Assembly (NCBI GenBank): GCA_963829705.1
Contig: CAWHJN010000005.1
Location: forward strand, 1,054,001 to 1,118,000
Reading direction: 5' to 3'
Source of the DNA: CAWHJN01 sp963829705
GTDB taxonomy: Bacteria; Bacteroidota; Rhodothermia; Rhodothermales; BA12
DNA length: 64,000 nucleotides
Part shown: positions 44,191-53,307 of the stretch, piece after piece
How positions within the stretch are numbered: the stretch's first letter is position 1
How the letters are laid out: each line of letters opens with the position of its first letter
Program-made: the position numbers and the translations under genes
The notes under the pieces: model-generated
Database searches by the model: none
The model's input: only the letters and a program-made list of their open reading frames with translations
What the model was told of the DNA's origin: nothing

Positions 44191-46068
44191 ATGCAACGCC
44201 ACGTCCTTTTCTTTCCCTGCTGCGTCACTTTGCTCCTGCTGATAACCTTCACCCTCGCGCTGCCTGCCCAGGCCCAAGTGGTTTCTACAGGCCGCTTCAG
44301 CTGCGCCGTCCTCACCGATGGCAGCCTCAAATGCTGGGGGTACAACACGCATGGCCAACTCGGTCAGGGCGACACGAACGTGCGCGGTGACGGCGCGAAC
44401 GAGATGGGCGCGAACCTGCCTGCCATCAGCCTCGGCGCGGGCCGTACCGCAGTGGCTGTCTCGGTCGGCTACACCTACGTCTGCGCCCTACTCGACGACG
44501 AGACGGTCAAATGCTGGGGACTCAACAACCTCGGCCAACTTGGCCAGGGCGACACGAACAACCGGGGCGACGCGGCCGGTGAGATGGGCGACAACCTGCC
44601 CGCCATCGATCTCGGCACGAACCGCACCGCCACGGCCCTTGCCACAGGTCAGAGCCACACGTGCGCCATTCTCGATAGCGGTGCAGTCAAGTGCTGGGGA
44701 TACAACGCCTACGGTCAACTTGGCTACGGTGACACAAGTGACCGCGGCGACGGCGCAAGCGAAATGGGGAGCAATCTGCCTACCGTCGACCTTGGCAACG
44801 GGCGAACGGCCACCGCCATCGCTGCTGGCTATCATCACACCTGCGCGGTTCTAGACGACGGCACGGTTAAGTGCTGGGGGCGAAACAACTTTGGCCAGCT
44901 TGGCTACGGCGACACGCAGGATCGCGGCGACGGCGCAAGCGAAATGGGCAACAATCTGCCTACCGTCGCTCTCGGCGCTGGGCGCACCGCCAAGCGGATC
45001 ACGGCAGGTTTCTATCACACGTGCGCCATTCTCGACGATGGTTCAGCCAAGTGCTGGGGGCAAAACAATTACGGCCAACTCGGCCAGGGCGACACGAACA
45101 ACCGCGGCGACGCGGCCGGTGAGATGGGCGACAATCTGCCTGCCATTGCCCTCGGCACTGGGCGAAGCGTCACAGTCACTGCCCCTGGCAACACCCACTC
45201 CTGCGCGGTTCTCGACGACGACACGGTTAAGTGCTGGGGGCGAAACAACTTCGGCCAGCTTGGCTACGGCGACACGCAGGATCGCGGCGACGGCGCAAGC
45301 GAAATGGGCGACAATCTGCCTACCGTCGCTCTCGGCGCTGGGCGCACCGCCAGAAGCATTGCCACAGGACTCTTTCACTCCACGTGCGCGCTTCTCGACG
45401 ACGACACCGTCAAATGCTGGGGGCAAAACAATTACGGCCAACTCGGCCAAGGTGACACGAACGTGCGCGGTGACGGCGCGGGCGAGATGGGCGCGAACCT
45501 GCTTGCCATCGACCTCAACAGCGGTGTGCTACCCGTCGAACTCGTCGCGTTCACGGCGACGCTCGATGGCTCGACGGCGCTGCTGCGCTGGACGACGGCC
45601 TCCGAAACCAACAACAGCGGCTTCGATGTCGAGCACCGCACGGGCGCAAGCAGCTTCCAAACCGTAGGCTTCCAGGCGGGACACGGCACCACGCTCGAGG
45701 CGTCGAGCTACGCGCAGACGGTGACGGGCTTGGCGCCTGGCACGCACCTGTTCCGCCTGCGCCAGGTCGACTTCGACGGCGCCTTCGAATACTCCCCTGA
45801 GGTCGAACTGACGCTGGAGGCCGATGGCCTCGCGCTCGCACTCGTCGGGCTTCCGGCTTCCGAGGCGCTGCGCGGCACGCTGATCGTTCCGAACGCGGGG
45901 GCTGCACGTGTAACGCTCTACGACGTGCTGGGGCGCAAGCAGGCCGAGCAGGACGTGCCGGCCGGGGCGTTCACGTTTGACGTGTCGACCTTTGCGGCAG
46001 GCAGCTACGTGCTGCGCGTCGAATCGGGTTCGCAGGCGATCACGCGCAGCGTTTCGGTGCTGCGCTGA
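44191..46068 (+). CDS. RCC1-like repeat protein with T9SS sorting domain
   Basis: 625 residues from ATG 44191 (signal peptide LLLITFTLALPAQAQ). Seven repeats of about 60 residues, each like CAVLDDGTVKCWGRNNFGQL followed by GYGDTQDRGDGASEMG, span about 30-440 and should form a seven-bladed RCC1/BLIP-II-like propeller with two Cys per blade. Then a fibronectin-like domain (LPVELVAFTATLDGSTALLR; YAQTVTGLAPGTHLFRLRQV) and a T9SS type A domain (ARVTLYDVLGRK, GSYVLRVESG). A secreted surface protein, perhaps for binding. Monocistronic, with a palindrome upstream and a terminator after it. Confidence 0.88.
   Translation: MQRHVLFFPCCVTLLLLITFTLALPAQAQVVSTGRFSCAVLTDGSLKCWGYNTHGQLGQGDTNVRGDGANEMGANLPAISLGAGRTAVAVSVGYTYVCALLDDETVKCWGLNNLGQLGQGDTNNRGDAAGEMGDNLPAIDLGTNRTATALATGQSHTCAILDSGAVKCWGYNAYGQLGYGDTSDRGDGASEMGSNLPTVDLGNGRTATAIAAGYHHTCAVLDDGTVKCWGRNNFGQLGYGDTQDRGDGASEMGNNLPTVALGAGRTAKRITAGFYHTCAILDDGSAKCWGQNNYGQLGQGDTNNRGDAAGEMGDNLPAIALGTGRSVTVTAPGNTHSCAVLDDDTVKCWGRNNFGQLGYGDTQDRGDGASEMGDNLPTVALGAGRTARSIATGLFHSTCALLDDDTVKCWGQNNYGQLGQGDTNVRGDGAGEMGANLLAIDLNSGVLPVELVAFTATLDGSTALLRWTTASETNNSGFDVEHRTGASSFQTVGFQAGHGTTLEASSYAQTVTGLAPGTHLFRLRQVDFDGAFEYSPEVELTLEADGLALALVGLPASEALRGTLIVPNAGAARVTLYDVLGRKQAEQDVPAGAFTFDVSTFAAGSYVLRVESGSQAITRSVSVLR
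44290..45535 (+). repeat. Seven ~180-bp repeats coding RCC1-like blades
   Basis: Blades 4 and 6 are almost identical in DNA at a 360-bp offset (for example 44871-44950 against 45231-45310), blades 2 and 5 likewise share long runs. This indicates recent duplication or gene conversion of two-blade units. Confidence 0.8.
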
Positions 46069-46092
46069 TCGGCACGCGACCGGACAAAACAG

Positions 46093-46128
46093 CAGGCGGC
46101 TTCTCCATGTCGGAGAGGCCGCCTGTTT
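46093..46128 (+). terminator. Terminator after the RCC1-like gene
   Basis: CAGGCGGC (46093-46100) pairs with GCCGCCTG (46118-46125); inner TCTCC/GGAGA extends the stem; TTT follows. Twin of the hairpin at 43959. Confidence 0.8.
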
Positions 46129-46159
46129 GCTTTCCGTGGCCTGTGCACGGCCTGCACGC

Positions 46160-46255
46160 AAAGTGTCCGCCGGTGTCCAGAAAGTGTCCACGCCCAGGAC
46201 ACCGAAAATCGGCTTTCCTGCTAGCGTAAGGCGGGAAAGTGTCCGAAGTGTCCCC
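46160..46255. repeat. Array of AAAGTGTCC words upstream of padR
   Basis: AAAGTGTCC occurs at 46160, 46181 and 46236, with GGTGTCC at 46172, GAAGTGTCC at 46245 and an inverted GGACACC at 46198; AAAGTGCCC appears near 46327. May be a regulator-binding array or an old insertion-sequence end. The rest of the 46069-46461 gap holds the terminator and the padR promoter region. Confidence 0.5.
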
Positions 46256-46406
46256 TCAGGAGAGCGATCGACGTCAGTCGCTTTTGCGCGCAAACCGTTT
46301 CGGTAAGTGCCGCCTTGCTTGGGCGCAAAGTGCCCACAGCTAGGACAGGAGCATAGATCCAGGAGCACGCTTGGCCATGACAGATGCTCGGTGTCGGTTG
46401 TGGTAT

Positions 46407-46444
46407 GTCTATTTTTGTTATAGACTGTATCAAACTTAGATATA
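46407..46444 (+). promoter_or_regulatory. Probable PadR operator and promoter
   Basis: GTCTAT (46407-46412) and ATAGAC (46420-46425) form an inverted repeat around TTTTGTT, followed by GTAT...ATAC (46427-46444). It is strikingly AT-rich for this genome and lies directly before padR. PadR proteins commonly autoregulate through such dyads. Confidence 0.55.
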
Positions 46445-46461
46445 CCCTCGTAAGGCCCGCC

Positions 46462-46818
46462 ATGAACGCTTTTTCCAAACCCCTTGTCGCAGCCTCGCAG
46501 CAGCCTTTGCTGCTCTCCCTCCTTGCTGAAGGCAGGATGTATGGCTACGAACTCCTCCTCCGAATCGAAGAACTCTCAGGTGGTAAGATTCGCTGGACGG
46601 CCAGCAAGCTGTACCCGCTCCTGCATTATCTCGAAAACGAGCGCCTCGTCGAGGCCACGTGGCAGCCATCGGAGTCGGGGCCCGACCGCAAGTACTACGC
46701 CCTAACCACGAAAGGTCACGCGGCACTCGAATCGGCCAAGCGCGACTGGCTCGAGGTCAACGCCCTGCTCGCCCGCCTCTGGGGGCCGGGCTTCACGCTT
46801 CACCTTACACCCGCATGA
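46462..46818 (+). CDS. PadR family transcriptional regulator
   Basis: 118 residues with the PadR winged helix: LLLSLLAEGRMYGYELLLRI, ASKLYPLLHYLENERLVEA and the wing GPDRKYYALTTKGH. The ATG at 46462 is chosen over an upstream in-frame start because it gives the usual PadR N-terminus. Its last codons overlap the permease ATG (ATGA). Pairing with an FtsX-like permease is common; such PadRs repress their neighbour. Its target here is broken. Confidence 0.92.
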   Translation: MNAFSKPLVAASQQPLLLSLLAEGRMYGYELLLRIEELSGGKIRWTASKLYPLLHYLENERLVEATWQPSESGPDRKYYALTTKGHAALESAKRDWLEVNALLARLWGPGFTLHLTPA

Positions 46819-49557
46819 GCTTCGACCTCGAATCTGCCATCGGCGCTTGGCGCCAGCGCTACGCCGATCGCCGGGGTCTGCGGCGCGAAGACCTCGACGA
46901 GCTCGAAGCCCACCTGCGCGACGACATCGCGAACCGGATGCAGCGCGGGGCCAACCCCATGGACGCTTTTCACGCAGCTGCGGAAGCGGTAGGTGACATC
47001 TCGGAAGCGGAAACCGAGTACCGTAAGGTGTACTGGGGTAAGCTCCGCCGTCAGCACGCGTTCTCTGAAGAAGTGGCCGTCCGTCTCGCGATGGCGCAGG
47101 CCTACTTCCGGGCGACGCTGCGCGGGCTGGCTCGCCGTAAAGGCTACTCGTTCATCAACATTGCCGGACTCACGCTGGGGCTGGCGTGTTGCCTTGTCAT
47201 CTTCCAGTTCGTCGCCCTCGAATACAGCTTCGACCGCTTCCACGCGCACGAGCGCGACCTCTACCGGGTGCTCCAGACAACGCCGCTCATGAGCGAGTCC
47301 TTCGATGGTGGAAGGGGTGACAACACGGGCTTCGCGCTCGCCCCAGCGCTGGCCGAACTGGTGCCGGAAGTTGCGCGTGTCGCACGCCTGCATCCCGAGT
47401 ACGACGGCGCGCTCGTCGCCAATCCAGCCCGCTCCGACCTTGTCTTCGAGGAAGACCACATCTTCTATGCCGATCCGGCTTTCCTGGAGATGTTCTCGTT
47501 TCCTCTTGTGGCGGGCAGTTCCCGCGCGGCGCTGGAGCCGGGCACGATGCTCCTCTCGGAGCAGGCAGCACGCAAGTACTTCGGAGACGTCAACCCGATC
47601 GGGCAGGTGCTCGATGTGACGGGCTCGACAGAGCAATCCTATCGCGTCACAGGCATTTTCAGAGACGTGCCGCTCAATTCGCACCTCCAGTTTGAGATGC
47701 TGCTGCCAATGGAGGATCTGCTGCAGACCGAGGATTACCTCAACGAGCCTGAGGGCGGTTGGAGCTGGAACAACTTCACGACCTACTTGCAGCTCGTGCC
47801 CAGCGCCAACGTGGCGGCAGTCGAGCGCAAGATGACGCAGGCCTACGAGGCCCGGCGCGGCGACATGCTGCGCGAGCAGGGTCGTAAGGTACGCCTGTGG
47901 GCGCAGCCGCTGCGGGACGTTCACCTCAACGCCAGCATCCAGTCGTGGGATGGCATCGTCGTGGGCAGCTCCAGGACGGTATACTTCTTCACCGTCATCG
48001 GGCTCGTCACCCTCATGATCGCCCTCATCAACTACGTCAACCTGGCGACGGCGCGCGCCCTCGAGCGGGCAGCGGAGGTAGGGGTACGCAAGGCCGTAGG
48101 GGCGCGGCGCGAGCAGCTTGCTGGGCAATTCCTCTTCGAGTCGGCGCTCGTCAACGCTGTGGCGGCGCTACTTGGCCATCGGGCTCTCGCTCCTGCTCGG
48201 TACCTGTGCTCAACACTGCTCGTCGGGTGTGCGCTTGCCATGGGCCCTCTGGCTCGATTCAGGGTTCTGGCTTGCCTTCGGGGCGACCTTTGTGGTAAGC
48301 ACGCTACTGGCGGGGCTTTATCCGGCCTTTGTGCTCTCGTCCTTCCGCCCGGCCGCAGCGCTCAAAGGAAGGTTCGGCGCAACCGGGCGCAGCCGGTCGT
48401 GGATGCGGCGCGGCCTCGTCGTGGCGCAGTTCGCTCTCGCGGTCGTACTCATTGGGGGCACGGCAGTCGTCTACGACCAGCTGCACTACATGCGCCACCT
48501 CGACCTGGGGCTCGACCTGGAGCAGGCGCTTACCGTCGATGGACCGCGCGTGCTGCCGGAAGGGACAGACCAGGGGCAAGCGATGGCGACCTTTGTACAA
48601 GAACTCGAACGCCTCCCGGGAGTGGTGAAGGCCGCCCGGTCCTCGTCGCTGCCAGGACGCGGCTTCAACTGGAACGGAGCGAGTTTCCGGAAAGCATCCG
48701 ATGACCCGGCGAGCACCCTGAATGGCGTGGTGACCTATATCGACACCAGCTTCGCCGATGTCTATGGTCTTCACCTGGCGGCCGGTCGAGACTTCTGCGG
48801 AGGTAACAACAGCCGACACGGCTGGCGGGATGTGGCCCGTGATGGCGAGCGCGGCGACGACGCGCGCCCTGGGCTTCAACTCTCCGAGTGAGGCCGTCGG
48901 CGCAACCACTCGACATCGGCGGCTACGCGGCGACGATCGTGGGCGTGTACGACGATTTCAACTGGTCGTCGGCGCACGAGGCGCGAAAGAACGTCTTCTT
49001 CGGCTACACGGGCGGCGGTCGCTACGCCTCGATGCGTGTCCGCATGGCTGAACTGCCCACCACGCTTGCCTCCATCGAATCGCTCTTCGAGCGGCTCTTT
49101 CCAGGCAACGTGTTCCAGTACGCTTTCGCCGATGAGGCCTTCGACGCGCAGTACCGCGAGGACGAGCGTTTTGCGTCGCTTTTCACGCTCTTTGCCGGGC
49201 TCGCCATCGCCATTGCATGTTTGGGGCTCTTCGGCTTGGCAGACTTTCACGGCGCAGCAGCGCAGGAAGGAAATCGGCGTGCGGAAGGTGCTCGGTGCCT
49301 CGGTGCTAGGGCCTGGCGATGCTGCGTGGCACGTGACTTTCTGAAGCTGGTCGCCGTCGCCGTACTGGTCGGTATTCCGGTTGCGTACGTGGCTAATGCG
49401 GCGCTGGCTGGCGGGCTTCGCTTATCAGACTGACCTGGGCGTGGGCATCTTCGTGCTCGTGGCAGCGATCGCGCTGGTGCTGGCCCTCGCGACGGTGGCG
49501 TACCAGGCCACGCGAGCCGCACTTACCGATCCCGTGCGCGTGCTCCGTACTGAATGA
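46815..49557 (+). pseudogene. FtsX/MacB-like ABC transporter permease, multiple frameshifts
   Basis: Starts MSFDLESAIGAWRQRYADRR, a permease prefix domain (to about residue 75), then the first TM (YSFINIAGLTLGLACCLVIF), a MacB-type periplasmic domain and TALMIALINYVNLATARA-like second TM. The frame breaks near 48165; the homologous sequence then hops between frames (near 48200-48230, 48797, 48900, 49238, about 49310 and about 49415). The family end TRAALTDPVRVLRTE is reached at 49557. Intact it would be ~900 residues. At least six frame changes indicate real decay or very poor consensus. A partner ATPase remnant may lie at 50340. Confidence 0.85.
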
Positions 49558-49595
49558 TTCAACTGTAGCCACCACGCTAACCACCTGGCCGAGGA

Positions 49596-49744
49596 AGCTG
49601 GATCAAACCTTTCTGCTCATCTCCCTGCTGCTGAGCGCGTGCACTCCAGTATTGGCGCAGCAGCCTGGTCAACGCACCCTCGTCCGGCAGGCGGTGCAGG
49701 CTGCACGGTGGAGCCACGCCGGTAGGCCAGCAGCGCATGATTGA
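49596..49744 (+). pseudogene. Possible remnant of a secreted protein start
   Basis: A short open stretch reads KLDQTFLLISLLLSACTPVL followed by AQQPGQRTLVRQAVQAA, a typical signal peptide with an early stop at 49742-49744 and no good start codon. It may be a truncated gene in the decayed locus. Weak evidence. Confidence 0.25.
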
Positions 49745-49791
49745 GCGCGTTCTAAGAATGCTGCGTGTGGGGCGCGCTGGAACGGTAGCAT

Positions 49792-50256
49792 CTACTCAAT
49801 AGGCTCGCTTACCAAACTCTCCAACAGATCGACGGCACGCTGCCTGTTCCGGATGTAGCGTGCGACTTCAAGCAGCACAAGAGCCAGACTCAACACCGAT
49901 AGCCACAGCGCTTCCTTCCCGTCCCGAGCATACGATACCAGTCCAGCCAGAGCCCCAAATCCAAACACAGCACATACGAGGAGCATCCAGTTACCCGGAC
50001 GGATGCTCCCTTCCACTCGTGAGCCGTTGCCTTCGCGCACGACACTCCCCCTCAGAATCGGTTCGCCTGCCTGGTAAAACCCTGCCTTGTAGCGTACCCG
50101 GAAGCTGGATGCAGATGCACGTCCGTGGAGCCGGGACTTGAACATTCCGAGCCTCCACCGCGAGCACCACGAGAGCCGGGACGTGAGGCGAGCAATCACG
50201 GCGTCAGGAGGAGATGCTACGTAGAAGCAGAACGAGGAGGAGTCCGTAAGTGGCAC
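49792..50256 (-). CDS. Small hypothetical membrane protein
   Basis: 154 residues from a GTG start. The N-terminal half is basic with a short beta-type stretch (ASSFRVRYKAGFYQAGEPIL; RGSVVREGNGSRVEGSI), then two hydrophobic helices (WMLLVCAVFGFGALAGLVSY; WLSVLSLALVLLEVARYI). No family named. It lies opposite in strand to the decayed ABC locus and looks intact. Confidence 0.55.
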   Translation of the reverse strand: MPLTDSSSFCFYVASPPDAVIARLTSRLSWCSRWRLGMFKSRLHGRASASSFRVRYKAGFYQAGEPILRGSVVREGNGSRVEGSIRPGNWMLLVCAVFGFGALAGLVSYARDGKEALWLSVLSLALVLLEVARYIRNRQRAVDLLESLVSEPIE

Positions 50257-50339
50257 GCTGGCGAGAAGAACGTTGGCGCAGCGTGAAGCGAAGTTACCGG
50301 CTTCGCTCGACCCCCGTCAAGATGAGCGCCCTGCGCCGG

Positions 50340-50411
50340 GCCGATGACCGCACCCCGATCCCGCTGCGCCCGCTGTCCATGGAAGAAATCTTCGTGCTCT
50401 TCGCCTTCTGA
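50340..50411 (+). pseudogene. Possible 3' remnant of an ABC transporter ATPase gene
   Basis: The last 23 codons read ADDRTPIPLRPLSMEEIFVL and end FAF. The PLSMEEIFV tail is the usual C-terminal ending of ABC-2-type ATP-binding proteins. No ATPase core is found upstream, and a terminator follows at 50437. Tentative. Confidence 0.35.
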
Positions 50412-50436
50412 AACCGTCGGGGAGCCGGACACCGGA

Positions 50437-50466
50437 GCAGCCTTTATCGGAGGGCTGCCTTTTTTC
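50437..50466 (+). terminator. Terminator after the ABC ATPase remnant
   Basis: GCAGCC (50437-50442) pairs with GGCTGC (50453-50458), followed by CTTTTTTC. It supports a former plus-strand transcription unit ending here. Confidence 0.7.
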
Positions 50467-50539
50467 TTTGCTACCTACGCCAAAGGCGATTGAAGATAAA
50501 TCCCTGCCGATCTTGATCACATGGTGATCACAAGAATGC

Positions 50540-50573
50540 AAAAACCCCGTTTCTGACTCAGAAACGGGGTTTT
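50540..50573. terminator. Bidirectional terminator next to tRNA-Asp
   Basis: CCCCGTTTC (50545-50553) and GAAACGGGG (50561-50569) form a perfect 9-bp stem, with A's before and T's after, so it can work for both strands. It lies 4 bp past the 3' end of the minus-strand tRNA. Confidence 0.92.
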
Positions 50574-50576
50574 GTG

Positions 50577-50650
50577 CGGTCCGGACGGGACTCGAACCCG
50601 CGACCTCCAACGTGACAGGCTGGCATTCTAACCAACTGAACTACCGGACC
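50577..50650 (-). tRNA. trnD: tRNA-Asp (GTC anticodon)
   Basis: On the minus strand the 7-bp acceptor GGTCCGG pairs with CCGGACC; D-loop AGTTGGTTAGA; anticodon loop CTGTCAC gives GTC; T-loop GGTTCGAGTCC. The discriminator base is G, as in tRNA-Asp. The 3' CCA is not encoded. A bidirectional terminator follows immediately. Confidence 0.96.
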
Positions 50651-50747
50651 GAACACCTGCGCGTGGCAGGGCCTCTATGATACGCCGCATCCATTTTGGG
50701 GCGCAAGGCTGCACCGGGTAGGATTGGTGAAGAACGCGGCGCACTGT

Positions 50748-51716
50748 CTACCGCCGCGCCGAAAGCCGCTCCCGATCCCAGCGCTTCTGCTGATCCGTTC
50801 CCGGCGGCACGTCCCACGGACTCGCGGGCAACTCGATGCGCGTCAGAATGGGGTAGCGACGGCGGAAAACGAACGGATGCGGGCGATCCACGGGGTCGTC
50901 ACCCAACACCAGCACAGTCGTGCCCGGTGCCAGAATGCGTGCCTGCGATGAGGCGTAGCCGTTGCCATTGGTCGTTTTCCAACTGTCGGCCCATTTGTAG
51001 ATCCACTGCGCGTCGGCGTCGATGAGGCGCACGCAGCCGTGGCTCGTCGGGCCTCCCGTTGGGAAGGCGTACTGGTGTACGTGGACGCCGCGCTCGTTGT
51101 GGATGTTGAAAACCCAGTACATGTCCCACGGCTCGTCCTCGGGCGAGAGCGACGAGACGCGATGGGGCTCTTTCCAGTTGAAATTGTAGCGGCCCGTGGG
51201 GGTGGGCGACTCCTTCGCGCCCGTGTTCACCGGCCCCCAGCGCGTCAGTTCGCCGTTTTCGTACGACGCCCACGCCTGGATGGTCTTGTGGATGATGAAC
51301 AGCTTGTCGAGTTCGCGTGCGCCCAGGTAGTAGCGGGGAAAGGGCGAATAGGCCCGGAAATCCAGGCCCCACTCGGTGGGCACGATGAGCGTGTCGCCGA
51401 TCTCGACTTCGCTCATCAGCCGGCGGTTGATGAGTTCGACGAGCAGCGAGCGGCGCTTGCCTTCCTCCGCATCGCCATCGCCGATTGTCTTGTAAAAGGC
51501 GTTGCGCGCCAGCACGGTGTTACCGCGGTCGTTGTCGATCACGTGGTAGTCGTAATAGACGTCCGGCAGGTCGTCGATGCTGGCGGCGCGGTGCTCCAGG
51601 AGGTCCTTCAGCGCGTCTTGGTCGTAGAACGCGCCGTTGCTCTGCGCCGCGACCACACCGGCGAGGCAGGAGGCAAGGAGGAGGGAAAAGAAAAAGCGGT
51701 AAAGCATTGCTCGCAT
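50748..51716 (-). CDS. L,D-transpeptidase (YkuD domain)
   Basis: 322 residues with a signal peptide (LYRFFFSLLLASCLAGVVAAQ). The YkuD domain (about residues 140-270) has FIIHKTIQAW, GAKESPTPTGRYNF, HVHQYAFPTGGPTSHGCVRL with the catalytic His and Cys, and the C-terminal PGTTVLVLGDDP. It cross-links or modifies peptidoglycan in the periplasm. Start could also be three codons later (MLYRFF). It lies between tRNA-Asp and a potassium channel gene on the same strand. Confidence 0.92.
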   Translation of the reverse strand: MRAMLYRFFFSLLLASCLAGVVAAQSNGAFYDQDALKDLLEHRAASIDDLPDVYYDYHVIDNDRGNTVLARNAFYKTIGDGDAEEGKRRSLLVELINRRLMSEVEIGDTLIVPTEWGLDFRAYSPFPRYYLGARELDKLFIIHKTIQAWASYENGELTRWGPVNTGAKESPTPTGRYNFNWKEPHRVSSLSPEDEPWDMYWVFNIHNERGVHVHQYAFPTGGPTSHGCVRLIDADAQWIYKWADSWKTTNGNGYASSQARILAPGTTVLVLGDDPVDRPHPFVFRRRYPILTRIELPASPWDVPPGTDQQKRWDRERLSARR

Positions 51717-51774
51717 TGCACTTCGTGACAGGGCGGTACCCCTCGGGGGTGTCCCTGTTTCCCGGCACGGTGAC

Positions 51775-52797
51775 TCAGGAGCCGGAGCAACCGTTGCGTT
51801 GCAACTGGTGGATTTTGTCCTCCGTCCCCAGCACGATCAGCACGTCGCCGGCATCCAGGCGCGCATTGGCGGGCGGGTTGAACAGCATCTCGCCCGTTGC
51901 TCCCGAGCGCATCCCGACGACGATGAGGTCGTAGGTCTGCCGGAACTGGCTCTCGGCGAGGGTTTTGCCGGCCAGCGGCGCGTGCTCCTCGATGCGGGCC
52001 TCGTTCATCTGCAACCCCAGCGGGCCGGTCTGGAGAATCTGCTCCATGAACGCGTCGACGGTGGGCCGCAGGATGACCTGCGCCATGCGGTCGGCTCCCA
52101 CCATGTCGGGGGCGATGACCTTGGTGGCCCCGGCGTGCTCGAGCTTACGGCGGTTCTTCTGGTCGTTGGTGCGCGCCAGGATGAACAGGTCGGGCCGCAA
52201 CTCGCGCGCCACGAGCGTCACGAAGACGTTCATGCTGTCTTCGGGAAGGGCGAGCACCATGCCGAGGGCCCGGTCGATACCGGCCTGTTGCAGCGTCGTT
52301 TCTTCCTCGGCATCGCCCAGCACGGCCAGGTGTCCTTCGGCGCGCAGCGCCTCGACGATGGACTCTTCGCGTTCCACGACAACGAAGGGGCGCTGCTCGC
52401 GTGCCAGGTCCTGCGCGATGCGTTGCCCCACCCGCCCGTAGCCGCACAGGATGTAATGGTGCTCCATGGTGGAAAGGCGTTTGCGGTGAAGCCGCCTGCT
52501 GTAGCGGTCGTTGGAGAGCAGAACCTGCGCCGATCGGGCCGCGATGAAGGCTACGATGCCAATGCCGGTGATGCCGATGGCGATGGTGAAGAAACGCCCC
52601 GCCACGGACAACTCGCGTACCTCACCGAAGCCGATGGTGGTGAGCGTGATGAAGGTCATGTAGAGCCCGTCGAGCCACGACCAGCCTTCGAGCAAGTGGT
52701 ACCCCAGCGTGCCGATGCCGAGCAGCACCAGCAGCGCGATGTTGGCCACGACGATCTCGCGCCGTCCTGGGTCGAAGCGTTCCAGAAAGCGGCGCAC
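51775..52797 (-). CDS. Potassium channel with RCK (TrkA-N/TrkA-C) domains
   Basis: 340 residues: TM1 (about 17-35), pore helix and filter TTIGFG (53-58), TM2 (about 70-90), then a Rossmann-type RCK domain (HHYILCGYGRVGQRIAQDL from about 113) and a TrkA-C domain at the end (LAGKTLAESQFRQ; LDAGDVLIVLG). A two-TM ligand-gated K+ channel, MthK-like in layout. The filter has F where many have Y (GYG), a common prokaryotic variant. Its stop precedes the L,D-transpeptidase start by 58 bp. Confidence 0.93.
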   Translation of the reverse strand: MRRFLERFDPGRREIVVANIALLVLLGIGTLGYHLLEGWSWLDGLYMTFITLTTIGFGEVRELSVAGRFFTIAIGITGIGIVAFIAARSAQVLLSNDRYSRRLHRKRLSTMEHHYILCGYGRVGQRIAQDLAREQRPFVVVEREESIVEALRAEGHLAVLGDAEEETTLQQAGIDRALGMVLALPEDSMNVFVTLVARELRPDLFILARTNDQKNRRKLEHAGATKVIAPDMVGADRMAQVILRPTVDAFMEQILQTGPLGLQMNEARIEEHAPLAGKTLAESQFRQTYDLIVVGMRSGATGEMLFNPPANARLDAGDVLIVLGTEDKIHQLQRNGCSGS

Positions 52798-52803
52798 GAC
52801 GGC

Positions 52804-53307
52804 TCAGATGGTGGCGGCGGCGAGGTAGCGCGCCATCCAGGACTGCGTCAGCGGCGTCACGAACGCGCCACCGCGCCACGCGCCGAGCGTAGTAATGGAG
52901 GCGTCGAACACCGGCGTGTCCGCGCCGACGGTTCCGTCCTGAATGAGCCGCTTCAACGTGGGCCGATCCATCACCTGTACGTTTCCGTCACGCCCGCGCA
53001 GCGCCACGTCCATGCCGGAGGCCAGCGGCACGCCGAGCCGATCCGCGGCGTCTTCCAGATGCCGCACGAGCGCGTCGATGCCGCAGCCCGACACGTCGCC
53101 GCCGGGGATCTGCGCGGCGATGGTCACGAAGTGCCTCTCGGCGACACCCAGGGCGGCCTCGACCGGTCGGCGGTGCGATTCCCACGTTTCGATGAACGGC
53201 TGCATCGCGTCGACGAGCGCTTTTTCTTCAGCAGCGGTCAGCGCGCGGCTGAACGTGAAAACCCACAGGCGGGCGTCGTCGGGGAGAGCGTCAAACGTCG
53301 TCGTCAT
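52804..53307 (-). CDS. Conserved Bacteroidota-type protein (often mis-named ABC transporter ATPase)
   Basis: 167 residues from ATG 53307. It has the layout of a small family I know from Bacteroidota: RLWVFTFSRALTAAEEKALV near the start, a SHRRPVEAALGVAERHFVTI strand, GCGIDALVRHLE, and the end TQSWMARYL. No Walker motifs, so the ATPase label used for homologs is not supported. It overlaps xseB by 17 bp. Function unknown. Confidence 0.75.
   Translation of the reverse strand: MTTTFDALPDDARLWVFTFSRALTAAEEKALVDAMQPFIETWESHRRPVEAALGVAERHFVTIAAQIPGGDVSGCGIDALVRHLEDAADRLGVPLASGMDVALRGRDGNVQVMDRPTLKRLIQDGTVGADTPVFDASITTLGAWRGGAFVTPLTQSWMARYLAAATI

Noticed and set aside
44290..45535. Regular 180-bp repeats as a CRISPR-like or satellite array
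   Set aside because: The repeats are in frame and encode RCC1-like blades of a secreted protein.
46160..46255. AAAGTGTCC array as a CRISPR or intact insertion-sequence end
   Set aside because: Words are too short and irregularly spaced for CRISPR, and there is no transposase gene nearby; only a remnant could be argued.
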